Below, one piece after another: positions 21,363 to 32,755 of a DNA stretch of 64,000 bases. The stretch lies in contig VCCP01000005.1 of the NCBI GenBank assembly GCA_005765155.1, positions 3,658,001 through 3,722,000 on the forward strand, read 5' to 3'. The notes beneath the pieces were generated by a model that worked only from the letters and a program-made list of their open reading frames with translations, had not been told where the DNA came from and made no database searches. The number at the start of each line of letters is the position of its first letter. Position 1 is the stretch's first letter. Source of the stretch: Zelopaecilomyces penicillatus (lineage: Eukaryota; Ascomycota; Sordariomycetes; Hypocreales; Pseudodiploosporaceae). Both the position numbers and the translations under genes were made by a program.

Positions 21363-22490
21363 TGGTGCAGGCTGCCAGTGTTATTTGGCTATTCATTTTC
21401 TATCTATATCCCTTAATGATCTCACGCGATTCTACTTCTTTCATCTTTCAAAACGACATGGGCCGGCTTGCGAAGACAACAGCCAAGAAAATATTCCAAA
21501 CGGCGTTTTTTGGTTTGATGCTTCTTTTTTTCTTTCCTCGTGTACCCACCAAGTCTCTGCAAAAGAAAATGGCTTTTGGGTCTGTCACACGAGCAACCTG
21601 CCGTGTGTTATTTTTACTCCTTTTATCGTTTACAGCGGCCACCCGTGTACAATTACTCTTCTCGGAAAGCATGATATTTGGGGCGGTTAACAATATTCTC
21701 ACTTTGGTGTAGTGCTTCTTATGTCTTGATGGAGAGGGTTTCATTTATTAGGTTTTTTTCTTTCGCGAAGGATACTATGTTGAATTAGAGGAACCAAGAC
21801 TGACTAAACAACCGTCCTATAAAACGGTGTGTGGTGTATCATTATTTTCTAGACACTCGTTGCAGGACGCTTTTACCAAAATATGGTAAATTTTAACGAG
21901 AATATCAATAATGCCCTGACAAAACAATTTTTAACTCTATCCGCCATGATTATAGATGGTTCGCATTCTTGATATCAGGCAAAGCAAAGTGCGTTATGAA
22001 GAGGGGAAGTGCCTACACACCATCCCGTAATACTGCCGAGTTGCCACCCCCTTGCCGGGCGTTGGCTGGGCGCTTTCTTTTGTTCTAATCATGATCAAAC
22101 AGGCTAACAGAGTGATTGGGTGTGAGTCACGGCATGTCGAGGGGGAGGGGGTGTATGCATAAAGGCCTAGGTGGTGGAAGGGAGGTGATCCGATCGGGTG
22201 GTGCGGCCAGAAGCATATGGCCACATTGAGCAGTGAGGCGAGCTCTTTGTAACCAGCAGTTGTGGCGCCTTGGATACGACCTTGAGCATGCACACATTCA
22301 TGCTTATGATGCTCTGTGCTGCTTATATCGTTACCATGCTGGGGTATTGTATTCATGGTGAGTTATCGGTAGCAGGGGGTGTTGGAATTGTTGAGATACA
22401 TGACGCTACCTAACTTGTCCAGATGGAATGCAGTGACATTTTGCTTGCTTAAAATCATATGCTTCATGCTACAATCGTCTGCTCATGTTA
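21363..22490. other. Convergent 3' region between the BTB gene (+) and CSN12 (-)
   Basis: 1.13 kb with no convincing gene. A plus-strand frame over 21176-21712 overlaps the BTB exons in another phase and is Phe/Leu-rich by composition only. Confidence 0.45.
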
Positions 22491-24381
22491 TCATACACCA
22501 GTTCCTGGAAATGCCCCTTTCTTGGATAGCACAACGATGCCTCGCTCCCTAGCAATGTAGCCCTTCATGAGATCCTAAGATACGATTATGGTGATTAGTG
22601 ACTGAGTAAAAGAGAGAAAGATTGCCTCATGGGAGTGACGAGTGGACGGAAATATGGGGAGGGGAGCGAGAGGGGCCGCGAAAGCGCTTCACATCCTGAG
22701 GCACATTTCGTGAATGCGGCGAAACCAAAACGGCAGAAGGGCTGACGCATCCCTAGTTGAATCAAGTGACCCCAACCGTGCACACCGTCCACCATTTTTG
22801 CCAGGGCGGTTTGTGACGCTCACATGTGGGTTTGCTGGCAGTACTGACGCCAGTGTTTGAACTCACCTTGTAAATCATATTTGCCAATAGACACTCAACC
22901 TCATCTGTGTCCAACAAGTCTCCGCCGCTGCCCATGCAAATAGCCGTCCTGAATTCGGCCACGGGAACTCGTGATCGGCGAACATGAGTAGTATCACCCT
23001 CTTTCGGCTCATCAAATCCGCCAGCTATAAAGACTTTTCGTAACAAGTTTCGCAGCGCAATATCGCGACCGCGTTCTAGAGTGAGATATATCCTTCGCTT
23101 GACGAACTCATCCTCGCCACGCTGAAGAGCTTCATCAAATGCCCTCAGGTCGCCTTTCCTGATGCACTGCGAAAGTGGCAAGAACAGCTGCTGCAGCCGG
23201 GGGAACGGCTCAAGTAATACTTTCGTTGGCAGTATATGGCTGGTCAGAAGGCGACAGGGGATGAGGTACGTCAGAATTCGCCTGTAAATGAGTAAGTTTC
23301 ATATTTTCATATAATGTGATGAGTTTAGTGAGCTTACTCAAGATTCTGCTTGGCCCCGTTATGGCAGAGTTGCCAGGCCTCGACAAGATGTTTCTCGGCC
23401 TGTGAGTAGTCACATTAGTCTGAGCTGGCCAAACTTTTCGCCAACAAAATCGATGACCAACCTCTACGTAGTTCTCTTCAAGAAAGAATAGAACCCCTTC
23501 ATAGTATTTGAAGGTGACCCTTTGAGACTTGGGAAACGCCTCCAGCGGTGGCATATCTCCCTTATAAGCGCTTAGTGTTTTTAAAATTGTCCTTGAGAGC
23601 GATGCTGAATTTAGCTTAAAATAAGTCTTGAAGAGCAGGTTGATGATGAAGTAAATCCCCCATTTCCTTGACTCTTCAAGTGGGGCTCTAAGAGCGATCG
23701 TCAGTAGATTAAATGGTAAGAGAAGAGTAGGGATGAAAACAAACCTATCGTTGAGACACAATGTGAATATGCGCTTCAAGTGTTGTTCACAGTCTCTCAG
23801 TTGCCCCTGCTTTTCTGTCTCAGGATCAAAATCGTCCTGCATCAGCGAGGCGCCCGCAGAAGGTTCACCAGAGATACGGCTACGCTCTGCATCGGATTTG
23901 ATAGCGAAGAGTCTCAAGTATTTCCCCACCATGTAAAGACTTGGAATTGACCAAGCTTCAAACCCAAAGTTGTTGTAGCCACGTATCAACACAGACGTTA
24001 ACTCCTTCCAAGACTCATATACCTTTGTCCATGTAGACTATCGCCCATTGTTAGTGGCAAAGGTGACTAGTCGAGAACAGTGAACATTGGTACCTTTCCT
24101 TCTTCTCCCGCCAAAATGTGACCAAGAGCATTCCAGTAGGCTGCGTACACTTCTACCCAGCCCTTTAACTCTTCAGCGTCAATGCTCGTTCGCTTCTGAG
24201 ATGCAGCTGTCTTGATGAAGTGTTTGATATCTCCCTTGACACTGTGGGAATTGGTGCTTTGGTAGATTGCCTTCAGTCGGTGAGCCAGATTTTGAGGCGG
24301 TATTGGTGACAGAGTCTGGGCAAGCTGGTAGCCATTCTGCTCAGTTTGAGCCTTTACGAACTCCTTGAACAAGCCGTCCAT
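22491..24381 (-). CDS. csn12: CSN12 homolog (PCI-domain protein, COP9 signalosome/TREX-2-like)
   Basis: Six exons, 24381-24094, 24037-23745, 23687-23462, 23399-23338, 23281-22867 and 22574-22491, give 455 residues. The intron at 23688-23744 (57 nt) is in frame and stop-free. The last intron is 292 nt, far longer than its neighbours. The rebuilt protein runs from [20 protein letters not shown], through a TPR-like helical middle ([24 protein letters not shown]), into a PCI winged-helix domain ([19 protein letters not shown] ... [13 protein letters not shown] ... [37 protein letters not shown]). Csn12/Thp3-type proteins join mRNA export and splicing assemblies and were first found with the COP9 signalosome. 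Length and both ends match the family. It is divergent from eL20. Confidence 0.9.
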
Positions 24382-24969
24382 GGTGCCAGCCTCAGAAGTG
24401 AGGTGAATGCGTTGCTGGCGATGGTGAAGGGCTGCTATTTTTGTGGCTGCTTAGCTGGACGGTAATAGTTGCGTATATAGTCAAGTGCCTTTATGACATA
24501 AACTGTTGAAATCAGGATAAGTTCTAGTTATTATGAGTTGAGTCTCGCTCCTGACACAAGAACTTGGCTATGTCTGTCTTCCTTGTCCAACCACTGGCTG
24601 GGGTGGATGGAGCGCTGCCCGTCTTGACGAGGTACGTACCACACTAGTAGAACTTCGGTACGCGAACGTTCCTAACAACTTTTGTGATGTAAGCAGCTTT
24701 GTGCAGAATGTGTGACTTGTCACGTGCCCTAAGAAAAGTCTGGGTGGGTCTTCAAGCAGACACTTGCACCAATCGCTGTTGAGGTCAAAGCCCTGCAATA
24801 GCATCGGCTCCTAGCCCTCCCCACTCTCCCGCACACAAAAATTATCGCGGCGCCATTCCTCTAACTTGTCAATCACCAAATTTCGAGGTTTGTCGAGGAA
24901 ATTGACGACAGTCACAGTACGTTCACACAAGACTATCTCCACGATCTAATTACTGACAAACGACTACAG
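24382..24969. other. Divergent promoter between CSN12 (-) and ribosomal protein eL20 (+)
   Basis: 588 bases without a coding frame. C/T-rich sequence just before the eL20 ATG is typical of ribosomal protein leaders. Confidence 0.5.
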
Positions 24970-26030
24970 ATGGGTAAGCCTTTCTATTTAATCGCATCCA
25001 TCATCTATCGAATCGCACGTTGGAGGGAAAGGGTCATCCGCTTGTGTCTGCCTCATGTTTTCGACGAATTTTGCGCTTTTCGATAAATTTCGTCACCGGT
25101 TTTGACGACAATGGGGCAACTCAACTTTCGGTGCATAGACACCAGAGTCTTTTGGCACTGGTTGTCTCGAGCGAAATGGACTACGGATTTTAGAACCTAG
25201 TAGAAATGACGACGGGCTACTATGAAATCAATACACTCGGAGACAGACACACGACCTGGCTTCCACCAATGCGAAACACCGATTCTCACGACTTGGATTG
25301 ATTTTGTTGGGAGAATTGCACTTCCAGTCGCTAACATGCCTTTTACAGGTCGCCTTCAGGAATACGAGGTCATTGGGCGCCATTTGCCCACCGAGGCCAA
25401 CCCTACCCCTTCCATGTACCGCATGACCATCTTCGCTCCTAATGTGACGGTCGCCAAGTCCCGTTACTGGTACTTCTTGCGAGGCCTGAAGAAGGTCAAG
25501 AAGGCCACTGGTGAGATTGTCAGCACCAAGGTGGTACGTGCAGCCCAGTTTGGATAAAAGGAACTCGATTTTCTCTATAAGGAGGGGGCAAAATGCTTAT
25601 CTTTTTTTCCAATGACAGGTTCACGAGAAGCACCCTGAGAAGGTCAAGAACTTCGGTCTCTGGATCCGATACGACTCGCGCTCGGGCACCCACAACATGT
25701 ACAAGGAGTACAGAGAGATGTCCCGAACCGACGCTGTCGAGGCCCTGTACTCTGACTTGGCCGCCCGCCACCGTGCCCGATTCAGGTCGATCCACGTATG
25801 TTGCAGCTTCTCAAGTCTAGTGAGAGCAGGAACTATAAATTGCTAACCCTTTTTTTTTTTCCTTCTCATAGGTTCTCCGTGTCGTTGAGCTCGAGAAGAC
25901 CGCCGACATCAAGCGCCCCTACATTAAGCAGCTCGTTGCCAAGGACCTCAAGTTCCCTCTTCCCCACCGTATCACCAAGACCAGCAACCAGAAGCTGTTC
26001 CACGCGAAGCGACCATCCACTTTCGCTTAG
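24970..26030 (+). CDS. rpl20: 60S ribosomal protein eL20 (L18a)
   Basis: Four exons, 24970-24973, 25349-25533, 25619-25795 and 25872-26030, give 174 residues. The first exon is just ATGG, followed by a 375-nt intron (GTAAGC...TACAG). This is a known habit of fungal ribosomal protein genes, in which a long first intron directly follows the start. The protein begins [20 protein letters not shown] and includes [38 protein letters not shown] and the basic end [11 protein letters not shown]. All match eL20, a large-subunit protein near the central protuberance and 5S rRNA. Length is exactly that expected. High C-ending codon use fits strong expression. No start other than 24970 gives the conserved N-terminus. 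Confidence 0.96.
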
Positions 26031-26985
26031 AAAGTTATTGGTTTTAAGGGAGGTTAGGCAAGGGCTTTGCGGGTGTTTACTACGGATCATGGAAATATCA
26101 ACTGCATTTGCTCATTATGGAGAGCATTGAATGAACCAAAAAATTTGAGCAAGCCGCGGTGCAACAAAAATGTGATACCAAGCAATGTGAATATGAACCA
26201 CCACAGCAGGCAATGTGTGTGGCATGGTATAGACAGATATTCCAAGGGTGACCAAAAAATTCGAGATGCTTAATGCCGTTTATGCCACTACAAACAAGTC
26301 ATTTTACCAAAGCCATTCGAGATTTGAACGCTCCTTTCCCATGTCGAATTTTCTTGCCTGCCGGCTGAACTTAAAAAAACTGCATTTGTCTGATAGATTC
26401 TGTTTACAAAACGAGAAACTCTCTCACTCGGTAAGCAGGTCCGGATTCCGCGGACAACGGACAGGTAAGTATGAATAATAATAGCTGACTTGTATGTACG
26501 GTTGCAACATGTGGAGAGAGGGGCTATCGTTGCGTTGTCAGTGGGATTGGCCGAGTTGTGTCGCTTCAAGGTTTCGCAGCGGACTTGCGCTTACGAAATC
26601 ATAAACCAACTGGGTTCGGACTTTTGAGGTCTCAAGGTTTGATACTTGGTAACTAAACAACCCGGCCCGAGATGCCCTTAGTAGACAGCCATTATGAATT
26701 ACTCGCGGCGGCGTGACTCATTCCGGATTTCAGTTGGTTTCCACTAGGACATTTCAATTGAAAGCTTTGTTTTGAACTTTGTATTTATTTGGGGGCTTTC
26801 TCGCACTTGGATGGTGATTGTGTGTTGTTTAGACCTTGGTTATCAATCACTTCTTAACTCCTAAATTGACACGCAATTGTCACAGTTGGGCAAACTGCAA
26901 ACTCAACTACATACTTCCCATTTCGAGAATTCATATACTCCCACACACCCTATATCTACCTTCATATTGCTTAACAGCCACTACG
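26031..26985. other. Intergenic between eL20 and the GNAT acetyltransferase
   Basis: No convincing gene. The window's frame from 26836 runs into the acetyltransferase but the part before 26986 looks like leader sequence. A TGACTCA at about 26715 is of uncertain meaning. Confidence 0.45.
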
Positions 26986-27666
26986 ATGTCTTCAAGCCAA
27001 TACACGCCCCTGGATTGGGTCACCGTCAAGACCACGCTCCCAAAACTGCCATACCCGGCTATGGGATCTAGGACACCAATCCGCACAGAACGGCTGATCC
27101 TCCGGCCCTACGCAGAGAGCGATGTGGAAGGGTTCCATGCGCTCCGGTCTCAAGAGGACGTCATGGTCTGGACCTCGTATGGCAAGCCGGACGCAGACCT
27201 CGACTTCACGCGGAACGTCATCTCCAAGCGTCTCCCGGGTAGCGAGGGAGGCGAAGCCGCCTACGAATGGGCCATCTGTATCGCAGAAACGGGGGAGTTC
27301 ATCGGCACGGGCGGGTCACATCTATGGAGCGGCGAGCTCGGCTGGCCAGTAATTGGATACATGCTCCGGAAGGAGTTCTGGGGCAAGGGATACGCCACGG
27401 AGCTTGTCCGTGGGTTCCTCCAGGCCTGGTGGGCGCTGCCCCGACATGAGGTCGAGCTGAAAGTCGAGAGATCGACGGTTGGCGATGACTGGGAGACGGC
27501 GCTGCAGCGGGAGAACATCGTCGCCGTGACGGTGGCCGAGAACGGAGCGAGTCAGAAGGTTCTCGGCAAGACGAGCTTTACGCTGAACCGGGTATGGTTT
27601 GAAAACGACGAGGTGCTGCACGGCTATGTCGCGGTCCGACCGGATGCGAGCCTGGAACAACAGTAA
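26986..27666 (+). CDS. GNAT family N-acetyltransferase
   Basis: Intronless, 226 residues from MSSSQYTPLDW. The start was chosen over an upstream in-frame Met at 26836 because the intervening 50 residues lack family resemblance and this ATG has a good context (CTACGATGTC). The order is typical of Acetyltransf_3 (RimJ/RimL-like) enzymes: TERLILRPYAESDVEGFHAL, WAICIAETGEFIGTGG, and the acetyl-CoA loop with GYMLRKEFWGKGYATE (Gln/Arg-x-x-Gly-x-Gly/Ala variant), then VTVAENGASQKVLGK near the end, the usual 'N-x-x-S' helix. Relatives acetylate ribosomal protein N-termini, polyamines or small amines. The true substrate cannot be read from sequence. GC-rich coding sequence, unlike the AT-rich flanks. 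Confidence 0.85.
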   Translation: MSSSQYTPLDWVTVKTTLPKLPYPAMGSRTPIRTERLILRPYAESDVEGFHALRSQEDVMVWTSYGKPDADLDFTRNVISKRLPGSEGGEAAYEWAICIAETGEFIGTGGSHLWSGELGWPVIGYMLRKEFWGKGYATELVRGFLQAWWALPRHEVELKVERSTVGDDWETALQRENIVAVTVAENGASQKVLGKTSFTLNRVWFENDEVLHGYVAVRPDASLEQQ

Positions 27667-28170
27667 CAGTAATAGCGGCAGTTCTGCAAGTCATGAGTCC
27701 ACATTTTTTTTTTAATACATGCCGGACATGCCCGGGTCGGTCGAGCTTGTGGGATGAGAAGAAATCATCAGCGGATGGAGTTTCTATATCCACACGGTGA
27801 AAATGACGTATGAGGGTCAGTCTGCTGCTTTCGCTTGGAGTAAAAGGGGAATAATACCCTACGGTAGACAGCGTTTGGGATAGACTTGCATGCTTGAGAG
27901 TAATAATTCAAAAACTAACTGGAAGCCTGATGTACGCTTTGATAAGAGATTCTAGATTTAATTTGTTTTGAGTACTTCACATGTAATATTGCTTGACCAG
28001 TGAACCAATGACTTGACTCTGTACCAAATTCTTCATGTTAGTCATATCTACGTCAACAATTGTTTGCTCTCCACGCCTTTTCAGCTCCGTGAACCATTCC
28101 AATTCCCCCATTCCCAATCATAATTCCATCAAAAACATTATTTTTTAAACTTCAAATTCTGTCAATCAAA
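27667..28170. other. Intergenic between the acetyltransferase and DUF1772 genes
   Basis: AT-rich, 504 bases, T9-T10 run near 27705. No gene seen. Confidence 0.45.
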
Positions 28171-28730
28171 ATGCAATTGTCTGGACCACCTCTCATTGCC
28201 GTTGCTACCGGCATTGTCGGGTCAGCGTGGCTGTCCGGTTCGTCATCACTAATTCTCAGACTTCCTCCACCTCTCTGCATTATGCTGATGAACACACTCC
28301 CTCCCCTCTAGGCGCCATCATTTCCATCTCTCTTGTCGGATCCCCATCCGCCATCGCCGTGCCCCAGACCTCAGCCCAGACATGGGCCGAGATCTACAAC
28401 CGCGGCGCCAACGTCATGCCCAAAGTCGCCGGCACAGTGGCCCTGTCCTACGCCTACGCTGCCTACGCCATCTACAGCAACGGCGGCCGTAGGTGGCAGG
28501 GCTTCGCTGCGGCAGCGACCTGTGTCGTCTGCATCGTGCCTTTTACATTGGTCGTCATGAAGAAGACCAATGCGGCACTTCATCATGCAGCTGAGAATCG
28601 CGCCGTCGTGACTACGGCGCAGGTGTCAAAATTGCTGAACACATGGGGTGCGTTGAACTATACACGCGGTTTGTTGCCTCTCGTTGGTACAGTGATAGGA
28701 TTGGAGGCCTTTTGGGACACTATTGCGTGA
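28171..28730 (+). CDS. DUF1772 (anthrone-oxygenase-like) membrane protein
   Basis: Two exons, 28171-28237 and 28312-28730, give 161 residues. The intron has a GTTCGT donor and CTCTAG acceptor and joins WLSG-AIISISLVG. The product is small and hydrophobic, with four likely membrane helices: residues ~5-37, 60-80 (GTVALSYAYAAYAIYSNGG), 88-106 and 140-158. A polar loop with TWAEIYNRGANVMPK follows the first helix, and the C-terminal NTWGALNYTRGLLPLVGTV block is typical of DUF1772. Characterised members (e.g. HypC, EncC) oxidise anthrones in polyketide pathways. Most others are unassigned. No polyketide synthase is nearby, so a role in secondary metabolism is not supported here. It is convergent with the chromodomain gene, with 154 bases between stops. 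Confidence 0.85.
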
Positions 28731-28884
28731 ACGATTTACTGCTTTGGGTTCTCTTGAAATGTGACTTGTAAAGAGTTAGTGTGTACGACAAATTGCCAAT
28801 GTACTTTAATTATCGCTTGCTCTGTCTGTTTACAAGTATGCCTTCTAAATTGGCAGCCAGGTATCGTAGATTCAGCAAGCTGTA

Positions 28885-29488
28885 CTACTTCTTCGCGCAT
28901 TTCCTCTCATATGCCTTGATGGCCTCTTGGCAATTCCCCAATTCCCTCTTCAACTCCCACGTATCATCCTTGCTCGTATGTCCCTTCCATCGAATCTTAT
29001 AAAAATGCCTGTACGTACCCTCCTCAATAACAGAATCAACAATCTTCTCAACCTCCCACTCGTCCTGGACATTAGCAACTCGCTGCGGTTTTGAAGCCGT
29101 GGTCCTCTTCTTGCCCTGTTTAGTCGTCGCCATCTTGCTAACTTCAGGAACACTTCCTTTTGCGGCTTCGGCTTCCACCTCGGGGAGTCGGAGTCGTGTT
29201 CGTAGAATACGCTGTGGTCTATTGGGTGGAGGCTGTGGTATAAGGCGACCAATCGTGCTCCATTTCGAAGAAGCCATAGGAACTTTTGCTCGTTCTTTTC
29301 TTTTTCTGAAAACATCCATTTCTAATGGCACTTCTTCAGAATCACAACTCGGGCTCGGGCTCGGGCTCGGGCTGTGAAACCGATCAACGTGTATCCTAGG
29401 AGTGTAGCGCACAAAAGCTCGGTACTAACCTTCCCAGGCGCACTACAGATTTCGACTTTAACGATTTCATGCCGTCCGGTCGAAACAT
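28885..29488 (-). CDS. Chromodomain protein
   Basis: Two exons, 29488-29430 and 29395-28885, give 189 residues. The first exon starts MFRPDGMKSLKSKSVVRLG and an in-frame stop lies just before its ATG. The 34-nt intron (GTTAGT...CCTAG) is very short for splicing, so the first exon is less certain than the second. A (CTCGGG)4 repeat at 29348-29371 encodes alternating Ser-Pro. A basic disordered middle follows. The last 60 residues hold a chromodomain: EWEVEKIVDSVIEEGTYRHF, YKIRWKGHTSKDDTWELKRELG, NCQEAIKAYERK. The aromatic positions expected for a methyl-lysine cage (Y/W/W) are largely present. It probably binds methylated histone. No chromoshadow domain is visible, so it is not a canonical HP1. 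Confidence 0.75.
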
Positions 29489-30179
29489 CCTCTATCGCTT
29501 CCTTTTGCGACTTGGTAAAGCGTTACTGCGTGGAAAGTTGGTGCCTACGGATTCGGTTGCGTATTGAACTGGGTTGTGCAATTTTTGTGCTTTGCCGGGG
29601 CTGTAAATGGTGATGGCCAGATGAATCAAGATTCCAGTCAGGAAAAGGACAGAATGAGCTCGATATTAATACAAGAAAGCCAAACCCTCCGCCCCTTGGG
29701 TTGCGCGAAGCAATCTCACGCATAAAGTTTGCAAATCACTAGGTGCGAGAGTTGGAGAGTGAAGCCTCAAATGGTCCCCCAATTACCCTCCTGACAGTAT
29801 GGGTTGCGTTGCAGCTGGCGCAAGTGGCAAAAGATCTAGCAAACACCCTAAAGTGTCAATATCAAATCCAATCCTGTGTGTTTAAAGCACATGCGATTGC
29901 AGCTTATTTGTTGTTTCCCCAGTATATTGACTGACTTGCAGCAACTACTCATGTACTAGCACCTTCACAACGGTATTTGCTTCCTAGGTAGTGGTACATG
30001 CAGTGTGTTGTCTATTGTATCTACCTCCAAGGCTGGTCGGTGCGGGCAGCCAATGCTCAATACATGCTATTCTTACAAATGACTGCTAACATTTAGACAC
30101 CGCAGGAACTGAGTGGCAAGGAAATAACTCCAAGGGGCATAATAAGATGAATACAGCATTCAGTTCAGTTATATATGTT
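29489..30179. other. Intergenic between the chromodomain gene and ric8 (both minus strand)
   Basis: 691 bases. No supported gene, tRNA or repeat. Confidence 0.45.
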
Positions 30180-31828
30180 CTATTCGAGCTCTTCCACTTC
30201 ATTGTCATCCAATTCGCGGAATCTTCCTTCCCGAATGGCTTGCTCAACAGGATTTTGCACATCAATAATGCCGTTCTTTTTCAGCCTGCTTGTTGTTAGC
30301 TGATGTTTGTTGGGCATCATTCACACTGTACTTACCGTTCAAAGAGAACGAAGAGCCTCTCGGCCTCACGTTCTTTTTCCTCCTCTGTCATTTCTGGCTC
30401 CTCTGGATGCTTCTCTGTGTCAAGGTATTGCCCGGTTATTGGGTTTACAGACCGCCGCGCGCCAGTACCATCACTGGTGCTGAAGGCTTCCGACGCAGAC
30501 GCGGGAATTGGAACGTTGTTCTGGAACAGAAACCCGGAGGCAAAGCCATACCCAACATTCTCCACAAACTTTGAGGCGTCTTTGTCTGACATGTCGAAAA
30601 AGAGATGTGAGATGGCCTCGCGGAGAGATGGTGCGGCAGGATTTGTCGAATTCTTCAGCAATTTTGCTGATAGCGTTTGGCCTTTTCCTAGGACATTTTG
30701 CCTGTCTTCAGCAGTAGGTAGCAGCTTCGATCTTATGCTTTGCTGCACTGATTTGGGTGCATGTTCATGAACCCTCCCTAAAAGGCTGACAAGTGGAGTT
30801 ACCACAGACTCAAGGTCATTACCGCTGTAAGCCTGCATAGCTCGGTCCAGAAGCGCAATCAGTCTCAAGGACACTTTGTCCTGATCTCCCTTGGGAAATA
30901 ATGCGGCCTGGCTCTTGTCTGTCGTTAAGTCCAGATTGAGGGCTGCATTGACAAGAGGGCCAAACGGTGGGTCTAGAGGTTTCGCAGAGTCTATTTCCTG
31001 TTTCCAAAGCAAGGTAGTTATGTAAGGGAGCGCATGATTGAATCGCGAAGTATGCTCCTTGCAAAAGTGAGTCACGTTGAACATTAGTTTCAGCGTCTCG
31101 CTAAGGGCCATTTCCTCCATTGGATCCGGATTGCGCTTAGACTTGGCAGACATAAGTTTTGCATGTCTACCAAGATTATCCACAATGCGTTCAGCAAGAT
31201 TGTGCTTCTCGATTAGAGTAGGCAGGTCAATATTGGTTCCATATGTTGACAGGAACAGGATGCGAGAAATAAGGAACTCGTTGTCCCAATTCTCAGTCTT
31301 CAGCTCGGTGCAAGCCCTGGGGGCAAACCCATTGTCAACAAACATCTGTCTCGTTTCTGGCTTGAGCAGCATGGCATTGGCCAGGACTCGTAGGGCAGCG
31401 TAGGCGGTCACACTGGATGGACTGTGGAAGGCATGGCGCATGAGCATCGAGCAGCCCTTGAGTCAACGTTTAGTTCGATAGCCTGGCCGTGATTCAAACA
31501 TGCTGGTGTCTCTGACATCTTACCTCCTTGGTGAAGATGGGATCGGCATTTCTAGGGTCTCTCCCATATATTTTGAGTTCTTCTAGTGCTTCGTTGCGAT
31601 CTGGTGCAGCGTCAGAATGGGGCGGCAAACGCGGCAATCAGACATGTGCCAAACCCTGTGGAAGAAGACATATGTTTTCCAGGTCCTCGCTCAGCTTGTC
31701 GACAAGGGCCGTCACCGCCTTGAGTTTAGCTACCAGGTGTCAGTCCGAAGCATGCAAGGCACACCGTCCGTCCCGAGACACTGACCTGGCCCCGTAGCCG
31801 TGCCGAATCCTGAACCAGAACCAGCCAT
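30180..31828 (-). CDS. ric8: Ric8/synembryn, G-alpha chaperone and guanine nucleotide exchange factor
   Basis: Five exons, 31828-31786, 31729-31655, 31600-31524, 31456-30336 and 30285-30180, give 473 residues. The second intron is 54 nt with a CTGAC branch site and contains an in-frame stop. Removing it joins ENICLLPQ to DRNEALEELKIYGRDPRNAD. The N-terminus is MAGSGSGFGTATGPAKLKAV. The armadillo-like body holds MLMRHAFHSPSSVTAYAALRVLANAML, NVTHFCKEHTSRFNHALPY and the acidic segment LFFDMSDKDASKFVENVGYGFASGFL. The last exon adds LKKNGIIDVQNPVEQAIREG and an acidic end. Ric8 activates and stabilises G-alpha subunits in fungal growth, asexual development and pathogenicity. Length and end structure are normal for filamentous fungi. 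Confidence 0.93.
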
Positions 31829-32164
31829 GGTGGGGTGTGGGGGTTTGTTGTTGGAGCTCGGAGAGTTGGAGGATGCAGGTTTGACTGGGCGACGAGACCA
31901 TGGGATGGGCCAAAAGATGGGGTTGACGGCGCGGATAATTATGGAGGAGAATGACAGATGGCTCCTGTGACCAGTCGTCGGAACAGTGGACACCGTCTTT
32001 TACTCGGCCAGGCCCGATCCGCACTCCAGGTAGGACCGTACGAAGGCGCTTGGTAGGTAAACGTTAATGCGCTAAAATGCTCCACGGGCGAGATGCATGT
32101 GGGCAGAAGTTACGGCAGCTCTTTTGCTCGCAGCAAGCTGAATATCGAGACGCCCTGGGCTGAC

Positions 32165-32205
32165 AGAGACTAGACTGGACTGGACTGAACTGAACTACAC
32201 TCAGA
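32165..32205. repeat. Imperfect tandem pentamer repeat (GGACT/GAACT)
   Basis: About seven degenerate copies of a five-base unit, of the type GACTA-GACTG-GACTG-GACTG-AACTG-AACTA. Short, imperfect and non-coding. Confidence 0.6.
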
Positions 32206-32755
32206 CTGGAGCACGGTGACGAAGATGGGCGGGCTTCCAATATGCCATCATACAAGACAGCCAGACCGGGACAAAAGCCGAGGGCGCAAGAGTCTCGTGC
32301 TGAGGGAGCGAAATCTTGGAATGACGCACCGGCTCCCCAATCTGCCGATTCTCCGGGCCGTCCTGTCAAATTGCTTGTGCCGTCGACGATGACCAATTAC
32401 AGTCGATATCCCACGGCAAGTCCGATGTTGTCAACGAGGTGGTAATAATGCAGGCCCCTCTTAAGTTAATACCTGTGATTACTCTGTTGCATCAGGAATG
32501 GTCACGTTGAAGGGGCACGATGGGAGTACATTGTTGCCCCGCCAAGTTTAGCTGGCATCAAGGTAACGTTGATTAGAGCCATTTCATCTTGCTGTGCCTG
32601 AACAATACGCCTCCCTCGATATTCGCATAGCGTTGGGTTTAGTATGCAAGCTAACAATGCAGTATTGTAATTATAAGGGGCGATGCAAAACTATAAGCAA
32701 ATATGCATCAAAACAGAGGCAAAAGATCAGCTAATGTACTAGATATACGAAAGTC

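Noticed and set aside
21176..21712. 178-codon plus-strand frame overlapping the end of the BTB gene
   Set aside because: Different phase from the BTB exons. Phe/Leu-rich by AT composition and extends through the 3' flank.
26836..26985. Earlier in-frame Met for the GNAT protein
   Set aside because: The added 50 residues are leader-like and unrelated to the fold. The ATG at 26986 has better context and precedes the conserved N-terminus.
30303..30770. 155-codon plus-strand frame antisense to ric8
   Set aside because: Shadow of the ric8 main exon, with no partner exons or family match.
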